Source: Melanocharis versteri (Eukaryota; Chordata; Aves; Passeriformes; Melanocharitidae). Taken from it: a DNA stretch of 64,000 nt. Location of the stretch: contig VZTG01000491.1 of assembly GCA_013397845.1 (NCBI GenBank), positions 885,220 through 949,219 of the forward strand. The letters run 5' to 3'. A program made the position numbers and the translations under genes. The notes under the pieces are model-generated. The model had not been told where the DNA came from. It did no database searches and saw nothing but the letters and a program-made list of their open reading frames with translations. Below are positions 40,501-49,300 of the stretch, in pieces; position 1 is the first letter of the stretch, and every line of letters begins with the position of its first letter.

Positions 40501-41439
40501 TATCCAAATTTATCCCATTACCCTGCCATTAAGCTTAGCAGGCTCACTTAAAATCTGTGCTTTTATGGTGCTACCTCCACTAACAAAGCCTTCTACCAAT
40601 TTAAACTGTCCAAATTCAGTCAACCCAGCTCTCCTGCAGCTTTCCACCTATTATCCAGATATAATTGTAAAATGTTGAGAACCAAGGTGTCTTCAGCATT
40701 AACCTAATTCTGCTTAAATATCAGAAATCCTATGGAGTATATTGCCACCTCAGCTGCATTACCCACCACCTCAACATATATACATTTTATTCTGAAAAAC
40801 ATTTAAAACCTCTTTCACATGAAAGAGTCAATGAAAACCATCATAACCTTTGGAAGATACAGAAAACAACATGACCTGTGTTACCATGACTAAGCATCAT
40901 AAAAGAAGTGTGTTATATGGACAAACCAGTCCATTTCATGGCAGTCTCTATCATGTACTTCCTACATTTTTCCCATGCCAGGCCACTTCCAGTCAAGCCC
41001 TTCAACATTCATTTCCCCTAATTTTAAGGTAAACAGTTGCATAAAAGCAGAATTTGTACCTCTTAAACATACCTACACATGTTACTTTTAAGCTTGTTCT
41101 TTTCATTACACCAGCACTACTTGAACTCAGATGATAAGGAGACAAATGCAACTACTATCCAGTAACCTACAGAAATGCTAACTTTATTATTTTAATACAT
41201 TTTAAATAAACATAATAGAGCAGGATTCTATGATATATAATTGAAAGAACTATTCTGTAAGTTTTTAACCATCTTTTTTATTTTAACCACTATTGTTAAA
41301 AAATTATCAGGTGATGTATTTTTTCTACAGAGAACACTTCTGGTCAGCTAAACAATTTTAAGTAAAACAAAAAACCAAACAACTGAATATATTACTTACC
41401 TGTTGGGGTAATATAAATGTGTTCCTTTTCTATTTCCAT
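28535..41439 (-). CDS. PDCD4: PDCD4, programmed cell death protein 4 (complete, 11 coding exons)
   Basis: Translation inhibitor and tumour suppressor that binds the helicase eIF4A and blocks cap-dependent initiation. Joining the 11 coding segments listed below gives 1401 bases, 466 residues plus stop (human 469), with every junction GT/AG and in phase. Residues 1-110 are a basic, disordered RNA-binding region with the Akt/S6K motif RRLRKNS (S66) and the beta-TrCP degron DSGRGDS (69-75). MA3 domain 1 spans about 160-281 and keeps the eIF4A-contact acids E246 and D250. MA3 domain 2 spans about 323-446 and keeps D411 and D415. The tail has a second RxRxxS site (S454). The ATG at 41437-41439 has G at -3 and +4, and an in-frame TAA sits at 41476-41478, so the start is firm. 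Nothing is truncated or frameshifted. It lies in tandem with the gene called RBM20 upstream. Confidence 0.97.
29810..29949 (-). CDS. PDCD4: PDCD4 exon, residues 401-446
   Basis: 140 bases from GYERVY to DLCPS plus two bases of the next Arg codon; donor gtactt. It encodes the end of MA3 domain 2, including D411 and D415, which correspond to the human residues that contact eIF4A. Confidence 0.96.
30239..30297 (+). repeat. GAA-rich simple sequence in a PDCD4 intron
   Basis: A purine-only run of imperfect GAA/GAAAA units. In the transcript sense it is a long pyrimidine tract, roughly 290 bases beyond the preceding exon's acceptor, so it is unlikely to be a splice site itself. Confidence 0.8.
30745..30855 (-). 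CDS. PDCD4: PDCD4 exon, residues 364-400
   Basis: 111 bases, phase 0 on both sides, from AIVLVLESTG to TVDQMKR; acceptor ttatag, donor gtaagt. It is the central helical part of MA3 domain 2. Confidence 0.96.
31928..32035 (-). CDS. PDCD4: PDCD4 exon, residues 328-363
   Basis: 108 bases, phase 0 on both sides, from IDMLLKEYLL to HHELVYE; acceptor caatag, donor gtaagg. It is the start of MA3 domain 2. Confidence 0.96.
32888..33002 (-). CDS. PDCD4: PDCD4 exon, residues 289-327
   Basis: 115 bases: one base completing Arg289, then AALDRATVLL to SVKHLVKE; donor gtaatg. It encodes the linker between the two MA3 domains. It is visibly more GC-rich (GGGGGC blocks in SVWGAGGGQQ) than the neighbouring exons. 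Confidence 0.96.
34527..34624 (-). CDS. PDCD4: PDCD4 exon, residues 257-289
   Basis: 98 bases from LVGQFIARAV to TVDCVQA plus CG of the split Arg codon; acceptor ttgcag, donor gtaatt. End of MA3 domain 1. SSTYIDGY replaces the human CNTYIDSY. Confidence 0.96.
34879..35100 (-). CDS. PDCD4: PDCD4 exon, residues 183-256
   Basis: 222 bases, phase 0 on both sides, from EMLKNLNLGE to SPRAPQ; acceptor atctag, donor gtatat. It carries most of MA3 domain 1, including the stretch VLAVSLALEGKASHREMTSK and the eIF4A-contact motif LPELVLDSP (E246, D250). Confidence 0.97.
35369..35482 (-). CDS. PDCD4: PDCD4 exon, residues 145-182
   Basis: 114 bases, phase 0 on both sides, from ENCVYETVVL to HGDTNEVS; acceptor aaacag, donor gtatgt. 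It opens MA3 domain 1. Confidence 0.96.
37142..37236 (-). CDS. PDCD4: PDCD4 exon, residues 113-144
   Basis: 95 bases: two bases completing Gly113, then GAGGKGVWGT to DPNYDDDQ; acceptor tgccag, donor gtatgc. Linker between the N-terminal basic region and MA3 domain 1. Confidence 0.96.
37782..38078 (-). CDS. PDCD4: PDCD4 exon, residues 14-112
   Basis: 297 bases, the largest coding exon, from the split Glu14 to LPKK plus one base of Gly113; acceptor tttaag, donor gttggt. It encodes SGDEEN, the S6K/Akt motif RRLRKNS, the degron DSGRGDS, the TSPKGK motif and the basic segment RRSRSGKGRGLPKK. This N-terminal part is the RNA-binding and regulatory region in mammals. Confidence 0.96.
38784..38784 (-). 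other. Possible cryptic 3' splice site in a PDCD4 intron
   Basis: The minus strand reads ttgacag before AAGCTACAGTGAG, opening an acidic frame (SEGQSTEKRDPTDSDDY) about 700 bases upstream of the residue 14-112 exon. No good donor follows, and the flanking exons join in phase without it. Probably chance. Confidence 0.15.
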
Positions 41440-41496
41440 AGCTGTTTTACAGAGCTGACCGTGAAATGTAAAGTCTTAATGTTTTCCCTCCAAGGC
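41400..41496 (-). CDS. PDCD4: PDCD4 first coding exon (start codon, residues 1-14)
   Basis: 97-base exon, acceptor gtttag and donor gtaagt. Bases 41440-41496 are 5'UTR and contain an in-frame TAA (41476-41478). The ATG at 41437-41439 is in strong context. It encodes MEIEKEHIYITPT and the first base of Glu14, aligning with the human start MDVENEQ. The next intron is about 3.3 kb. Confidence 0.95.
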
Positions 41497-43748
41497 CTAA
41501 ACAGAAACGGAAAAGCTTAGGGAACAAAAAAATGCTAGACTAAATCTTAAAAGTAAAATGCAAAGGCTTCACTCACAAAATACAATATAAAAATTGGGAG
41601 GGTTAAATTATAATCAACTATTAGGAAAGTTCCTGGGAAGGTAAATGGTGTAGCAAGAGAGAAGCACCACCCTCCAACACATCTAAGCCTGGATGCCTTA
41701 GCAGCTGTCAGTTCTGTTGCTTATAAAGGGGACAAAAGCCGTTATTTTAAGGCTAAAAGCTCCATGTATGCAGCTTTTTTTAGCTGATAAAAGCTACCTC
41801 TATTAACCCAGACTGTCCTGTTCTGCCAAGTGGCTATCTGTACAAGCATACAATATCAATGTTTCAATTGCATCCATGACAGAAACGTTCTTCATGTGAA
41901 TGATGCTGATAAAATGGTACCAATTTATCGAGTTCAGCCCAGCCCTTAGAAAACAAGCTAATTTTTGATCCTCCCCTCAAGGACACAGTCTTTGTTTTAC
42001 TGTATGTGTACATATAGCTATCAAGCTTTCACATCTGTGCTTCTGCACCCTTTAAACACATCTTGCAACCACCATTCAACCTGCAAGGGATAAAGTTCTC
42101 CACGTTTAAACACTTCTCTTTTTCTGTTCCTCTTTCTCCCCCTTCCTAGTAGCTGCTATTCTCCAAACCACCCCATGTCACTGTGAACGGGATGGCATCA
42201 TCCATCTTTCCTTCATGTACACAAAAAATGAAGCAGTCCCAGAATTCCCTCGTACACTTTTTCACCTGCAAGACTTTCACAAATCCCTTCATAGACCTGG
42301 GAATATTACTGGTATTTGTGTCTGTCCCATAAGAATTCAGCAGCTCTTTTTTCCCCCCATCTCATCCTTTGCTGCCCTGAAAACTGTTCACCGTTGAGTG
42401 GCAAGATTGTGACACCAAACAACTGCATTCCCTTCCCCTTTTCTTCTGTTCCCCGGTTTTCCTCTTTCATGCCCTCTTGCCTGCCACAGACCCATTAACG
42501 GCAAATGATTCATCACAGACCGTTGGCAATAAAGAAACTCTGGTTTGGGGCACAGCATTCAGCTGTCATGGTCTTGTATTTCCTAATGTCAACCCAAACA
42601 GTTCCCGGCCTTGTGCAGTAAGAGTCCTCCCTGCCCCACACATTTTTTTAAACAAATATTTTTCGTGAGTTACCTCAAGCAATCATTCAGGAGTTCTCAA
42701 GTGTTCCCAGTCACTGCTGGTTGAGATATTTTTCCGTGCGGGTCTCAGCCTAATCTGCGCAAACTACCTTGTAAGAACAGTTTTATTCTTCCTAGTGGAA
42801 TGTTCCATCAGTTGTCCACCTCTTGGAAAAAGACAAAAAAAGACAAAACCTGTGTTAAATAATAATCACAGTTTTCATCATTTGTAACCAAGTTCTACAT
42901 TTCAAGTGGAGAAATGCTCTTCCTGTACAGGACTCTAGTTGAAATTCTCCACCTGTGGCAACACAATAAGTAACAACCCAACTTCCAGGTGATGCCATTC
43001 TGAGATTCAGCACCCTACTTTGTTTATAACAAGGATGATGGAATATCCAAGCCGTACGAGTCCTGCTGTCATACTGATCAGGAGATAGGAAATACAATCT
43101 CAGTTTAGCAATGCACCTTCTCAACAACTCAAACCAGCAGATTGCTGGAGCTTCAGGATGCTGGTATTTATCACTGTATCAAAACCCCATCACTTTCTGA
43201 TCTGCAGACTTGTATCACACAGCACTACCGCTCAACTATGGAACACAATTCGCAAAACTACTTTAAAAACATCAGAATCCATGTTGGAAGAGATAGTACA
43301 GGAACAAAATGGACAGAAGCCACTTTAGGCAGAATATAAATGCCATGGAAGTTTTTAAGATGAATCAGTGATATGAACAGTACTTTTAAAGTAGTTCATA
43401 AGACAAGGGTATTTTTCTAAGTCATTGAAATCCACCAATAAAACATGCTCGGTGCTCTTGTACCCACTACCACTTCTTGCACTTCATTTAAACAGGCGAT
43501 TCTACCTCAGCAGACATATCAACCTTCAGAAATAACACACGCAGCAGGACAAAGCTTCCAAAAGTTATCAAGACCTCCCATAGGCGCAAAACATCCCTGA
43601 ATAACTTCCACATAGCATACGCTTTTTTTCCCTTCTCCCTAACTTTAGGCAAACACCCCCCATCACCGAAGCTTTGGAGACCTGCCAACACCAGCTGCTG
43701 TTCTGCAGCCACACACACAAAAGCCACGTTAAGATTCGGTACTCCTAC
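41497..43748 (-). other. PDCD4: PDCD4 intron 1 (inferred)
   Basis: About 2.2 kb between the acceptor of the first coding exon and the CpG island. I see no exon in it. The upstream limit depends on which donor ends exon 1: GTAGGAGT at 43741-43748 is the best-looking, and GTCTCC at about 43678 is an alternative. Confidence 0.5.
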
Positions 43749-44590
43749 CAAACCCGTGCCGCTGGCCGGGACCAACGGCGGCGCAGCGCCGGCGCTGAGG
43801 AGCGGGCGGGACTGACGGCTCAGGCCGCCGGGGGCCGGACCGAGGGCGGCAGGCCGCTGGGAGCGGGGCCGAGGGCTCAGGCCGCCGGGGCCCGGCTGGC
43901 GCNNNNNNNNNNNNNNNNNNNNNNNNNNNNNNNNNNNNNNNNNNNNNNNNNNNNNNNNNNNNNNNNNNNNNNNNNNNNNNNNNNNNNNNNNNNNNNNNNN
44001 NNNGGGGCGAGACCATCGCGGGTGGGTCGGCGGGTGGGGGGGAGCGGGAAGGAGCCATTGGAGCGGGGAGGGGAGCGCGGGCTGAGGCGCACCCCACCAG
44101 CGCCCTCCATTTTCCTGTGAGGCACAGCCCGGACCGGCCACACCGGCATAGCATCGCCTGAGCCTTTCCATGGAGGGCGACAGGCGTGAAGCGGCAGCCC
44201 CCGGGACGTGGGACAACGGCTCTTCACCTCCCGCCGCGGGGTGCTGGGTGTTTGCACGGGGGCAGCCGCGGAAACGCGGCAGCTGTGCCTGGTTCCTCCT
44301 CCACGTGCTGTCCTACTTCTCTAATTGAAAGTCTTTTTTTTTTTCCGTTTTCTGAAGCAAAACCATCAGAAAAATGGTACATTACCTCTTTTCTGTGTGT
44401 GTTTCTCTCTGGTGACGAGGGGAGCTGGGGCCTTAGGCCGCGTCCCCACACAAGGCCTGTCCTCTGCACGGGGACAGGGTTTGGGCAGGCCGGCTGGGGA
44501 GCACCGCAGCTGCCCCGGAGCTGGCAGACGGGATTCCTGCCGCTCGGGCAATCGACGGGAAGAGGTGCCGCGGCCACCATCTCCCCTCCT
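43730..44590. promoter_or_regulatory. PDCD4: PDCD4 promoter CpG island and non-coding exon 1
   Basis: Dense CpG and high GC on both sides of an assembly gap, about 2.3 kb upstream of the first coding exon. PDCD4 has a non-coding first exon in human, and this is the only promoter-like sequence at the right place. The transcription start probably lies in or next to the gap. The island continues to about 44.58 kb, leaving room for a divergent plus-strand transcript like human PDCD4-AS1, but no exon of it can be identified. Confidence 0.75.
43903..44003. other. Assembly gap (101 N)
   Basis: A run of 101 unknown bases in the PDCD4 promoter island, probably hiding part of exon 1 or the start site. 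The long minus- and plus-strand frames through it are artefacts. Confidence 0.99.
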
Positions 44591-46149
44591 GAAACCCTTA
44601 ACACGCTGCAGGTTTAGGATTGGCGGCCAAACTGTGCATGTCCGTCCACAGCCTTCCAAACTTTCCACCTTGTTTTAGTTTACATTTACCCTGTTTACTC
44701 TATGCGAACTGCCTGAGGGCACACACCTAATTAGAGATGACAGTCTCCTCTCATTGTCATGCGTTTTGCCTCCATTCAGGTCTCTCCTCAAAACTCAGCT
44801 CGCCCTTTGTTTTCTCTCCCTAATTTGTCACACCAGAGAGCCCAAGCAATGAGGGGACAAATACAGATCCCTTCTGCTTTGGTACTTGTGCATTGCAGGA
44901 TTTTCCAGCTGCTAGCAAGAGAAACCTCCTCAGTTAACCAGATTATGACTTGACTTTGTAGTAGTATTACGTATTTTTCCTGTATAATTCTACTCCAGAT
45001 TGGTGTACTTCTGACTGAAATAAGAGCCAAAGTTCCCTTGTGTAAGAGCCTGTGAATTAATTGACTGGCCTGGCTCTGCATGAATCATCCACAATAGGTT
45101 TAAGATTTAAAACAACAATTATCTGTTAAAAGAATGTGCAGCACGACTGCCATGTTTTCATGATAATTTTCCCATCAGCCAAATGACAGAAAGAAAACCT
45201 TTCTTGCTCATGAAGACACTAAATTGCAGACTTTTTCAAGTCAGAACAGTCCAACGTGCTCACACAAGATTTTCTTCACACGCGACCTAGAGGCAGCTTT
45301 AAAAGATGATGTTTCCCCATCAATCAAAAAATAGTTCCTAGTTTGCTCTTTGCACCTCTGCTGACTCGTGTGTACCAAGCAAACCACCACAGTGTCATCA
45401 CCGAGATTTGGAAAATAAATTCTAGCTGTTAACATTGATCGTGGAATCCAGCTTCCCCTGCAAGGCAGAGTGAGGCTTTAAAGAGATGTTTCAGTAAAGA
45501 AGGAAGAGGTGACAGAGAGACTGAAACAGTAATCAGAACCTGCACAAGAGAAGATGGCACAAAATACTGCATGATGCCAATTACACCTTTTAAAGCACCA
45601 CGGAAAATTGCTAGAGGATTTTCTGCTAAAGTTTAGGACTGGATCACTTCCAAGAGGCCTAAAAGCTGGGTCAGTAGTCAAAAGAAGATGAAAACCCCCA
45701 AATCTTCCAGCACACCTCCAGACAAGAAAATTGTGTGTTTTTTCTTTCTTCTGCTGAATGTCTCTATTAGCAGCTGGGTTATCAATCACTGAAAATCTCA
45801 TTTGCACATATTTTCTGGTTTCTAAAGCACTGTGACCTGAAAAAGAGCTGATGGGCGTGAAAGATAATTTGTATTTTTCCATTGTATCAACCAGCCTGCT
45901 AAAAGACATCGCTTCTTTTTGCCTTTCAAACCTCAAAGCTGCCTGCAATAACCAGAAGACAGCTGATCACATGCTAACCTCTGAGCTGTAGAGACCTGCT
46001 CGCTCCCTCCTGCCCTCCCTCCCCCAGACATATTAATAGCAAACATACCACCGAAGTCCCCATAAAAACAAAACAGAAAAATTCCTCCTCCCATAGAAAA
46101 AAAAAAAAAGCCAAGAAAACAAACTCTTTGGACCGTTTCTGGCGGATTT

Positions 46150-46560
46150 GCAGCTCGAGGCAGCCAGTGAGGGGGGTTCAATGAGGGGTGTTCGGCTGGA
46201 CCCCGCTGCCCGACACCTGCATCCCGGGTTACCTGTGCCGCGCCTCGGCCGCCCGGCCCCTCCTGCGCTTCCCCCCTACAGTCGCCGATCACCCGGAGCA
46301 AAATGCTTGCACGGAGGCGAGCAGGTCACTTTCTAGCAGTCTTCCTTCCTTAGAGCCTGCTGGGTTGTTTTCAAACTCTCCCCTCCCTTTCTCACATGCT
46401 GGCCAAGCCCTCCCGTAACACCCAGGGGAGGAATCCATTGGCTGGAGTTCCCCAAAACGCGTGGAGCAGCCCTTCCCCCCGTCCGATGCCTGGTGCACAA
46501 TAGACACCGCGTGTCTCCGCGCTGCCCTGGCCAGGCTGCTGCCGGCCTTTGCTTCTCACC
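46150..46560. promoter_or_regulatory. GC-rich, CpG-containing patch
   Basis: A few hundred bases with clear CpG enrichment (densest at 46200-46310), weaker than the three islands elsewhere and with no gap. It could be an alternative or distal promoter, an enhancer, or a non-coding first exon. No coding exon is attached. Confidence 0.3.
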
Positions 46561-48239
46561 GAGCTCTGCCTGAGCTGTCGCTGGGGTGACTCACGCAGGG
46601 CTTCCGACCTCCCGCACCAGAGAGAGCAGTGAAAAGCAGAGAGAAGTTGCCTTGGGTTTAGAGACATCACCGAGCGTCTCCCTTGTGCTCCCCACCGTGG
46701 ATTTTTCAAAGTTTTACTTTCTGTTTTAAATATTTTCGATAGGCAGCATCTGTGCTCCTGACACCTCAGCAGTGCTGTTTGATTACAGTCGAGTCTGTTA
46801 CTGTGTCACTTGGAATAAGAATTTCCACACATAATGCAGACAGCAAAAATGTATCGTATCTGTTAAATCAATCTGCTCTGTTCAGTTGCCTGTCTCTTGG
46901 CCTTCTGCTTTCTTTCCCTTCAGACTACTTTTATTTTTGCATCTTCGGCTAAGGTGCCTTCATAAAATGAACAGCAAATCCATTCTTCTTCATCAGGCAG
47001 CGTCAGCTCCAGGTTGAAAGGGTACTAAAACACGCCTTCACTTTTTAAAATGCTCAGTAACTAGAGCTGCTTTTGCACATCCTCGTGCAGCTCCATCCGA
47101 GAGCTGGGAACGGGGCTGCGCTGGGAACCCGGGTGTGCAGCGCCTGCCGGGGCTGGGCGCCCTTGCGAGGTGGAGAGGGATCGCGTTGCGTTTGCCTGAG
47201 CACGGACTGAAGTGTCACCCACTGCCATGGCTTTGCATAAACACTTTCTCGAACCACAGCCTTCCTGTCTGTATCGTGGCTTTCCAGGACTTGCCCCTCA
47301 CGTTGCACAAGAAGGCTCCCCTGTTCAGGGTTCTGAGTACACCCTCCCGGCAGCGGCGGCACCGGGTTTTCTCTATAAAACTGTTCCAGGCATGTCTCCT
47401 CCGTGCTGCCGTTGTCATCTGTTCATTCTTGCCTTAACAAAGGGCAATCACGCATCTGAAAAGACGCTTTACTGCAAAGGGCTGAACTTGTGAAATGTGC
47501 AGAAAAATGGGAGTACTTGATTTAAGAGTTCCAGACAGTGAGTTCATTTAAAAGCTAACAGCCAGAAACACAAAGTGCCACCTCTACCTCAGAATAATTG
47601 TCCCTTTTTACTGGTTTACTGTGGGAGAAAATCTTAGGGAGCCACTTATTAAAACAAGGCGTGTTATTGCCTTGTAATTATTATTTGACAAGCTGAGGTC
47701 CTGTGATTAATAAATCATGTGCCTGCTTTTTGTGTGTATATAATCACGTGCTCTATATTTATATGGACAGAGGGTTACAGAACATTTACCTTTGTGCTTA
47801 GGACTGGCAGGAACTTGTGTGCTATCAGGTAGGTCTCCTATCAAAGGCACCGTGTGATATAATCCTTATCGTTACCTTGCCAAGTTCCATCCTCAAAGCA
47901 ATTCAATATTTTGCATGCACGACTGCAGTGGAGAGGCCATTCCAGAACCACCTGGTCAAATGGTTGGTAACGATCCTCTAATCAAAATGTCTGATGCCTC
48001 CTTTTGATCATTTATTCTGTACCAGCACTGGCTCTTAGCACCACCAGCTCTTCTCTCTTCCCTTCCTGGGAGTATTTATGCAGAGAAAGCCTCATGTTCT
48101 CAGTATTTGCTTTGCAAAATGAAGTGAGATAGCCTCTCCTCAAGCTCACCCCAGCCTTCAGTGCAGCCTGGGCTGCACCTCTCTTGCTGCCTTCCAGGAT
48201 TGCATTTCTCACTTCCTATTTCCACTGTTGACAAGTCAG

Positions 48240-49300
48240 CTACTCGGTGATCAAAGTGCGAGCTGCCAGGGAGCTTGTAGGAAAGGCTTTGGTCATTTGT
48301 GCCTATGACCACCACTTTCTGCTATCTGCGTTTCTCTGTGTAATATCTCAAGCCTCCTTTCTCCTGAGGTTGCTTCATATTTTCTGTCATCAGCAAATTC
48401 ACCAGTTCTCCAGTAACATTAGTGCCAAGCTCATTTACAAAAGCACTTTGCCAGATCTGGAGAGTGATGCTTAACACTCCCCTGGTAACTGCCCTCCAGC
48501 CTGACAGCCCTGCTGCTCTTACACCAGGTCTTTAAGGGGTTTATACCTTGTGAAAAATCACCTCTCCTTTTTCTTAAGAACTTTCCACGTGGCACCATAT
48601 GAAATGTGCAATGTACGTCCAGAGAGGTGAGATTCACCCCATTTCCTTCACTAAGCAAATGGCTTGCAGCTTGTCTTACCCAAGAAAGATAAATGGGTTT
48701 GATAAACCCATTTCATCTCATGCCATTTACCTCCCTCTCTTTTGCTAGCCTTTCCTTCACCCTTTTTTTCTGAATCTGTCCATATGCTATTAAGCTGAAA
48801 CCTTCATGCCTCTTCTTGCCCAAATCAGTTCACTTCTTCTGTACAGGTTTGCTGTGCTCCTGTCCCTGACTAAGGGACCTGTTAAAGACATCGGGCCAGT
48901 TCTTCCAGAGCTCTGGCATGTGGATTAGCCCGTTCCTCTGCCTTCAGCGCAGGAAGGAGCCCTGAGATTTGCTTCTATCCTGGCCACAAACATTTCCATA
49001 CCCCCATCCTATTATCCCTCACATCTGCAGCCACATGATTAACATCCTCAGCAAAAGTTAAAGCAAAGTATGAGTTCAGGTTTTGCACATACCCAACACA
49101 TATTAACCTCTATCCCCTATAATTTCTTCTTCCTTCTGTTTTCTTCAGCCATATGCAACCAGGAAAAACTTTTCCCCATTTTTTACTTATGTCCTTTAAA
49201 AGACAAAGCTCCGACTCCCTTTTGAGACATAGCTTTTATACCCAATCAGTTCTTCTGCTTTTTAAAATGATTCCTTGTAATGACTGTTCATTTTAAGTAT
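48240..49300 (-). mobile_element. Probable old LINE (CR1/L3-like) relic, antisense
   Basis: Several phrases recur in the order I recall from the antisense strand of ancient amniote CR1/L3 LINEs: a 'cagcaaattcaccag' segment, 'tttgccagatctggagagtg', 'ccctggtaactgccctccag' and 'gtggcaccatatgaaatg'. The match is from memory and heavily diverged, and the boundaries are approximate. Confidence 0.35.
48691..48713. repeat. Perfect 10-bp inverted repeat
   Basis: aaatgggttt, three-base loop gat, then aaacccattt. The outer flanks are also nearly complementary. It could form a short hairpin, but no gene context gives it a role. Confidence 0.9.

Noticed and set aside
43488..44216. 242-codon minus-strand frame over the PDCD4 promoter
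   Set aside because: It runs through an N gap and CpG island and extends into AT-rich intron sequence; no recognisable domain.
45478..45948. 156-codon minus-strand frame
   Set aside because: No domain recognised and no clear exon borders; the length is compatible with chance in 64 kb.
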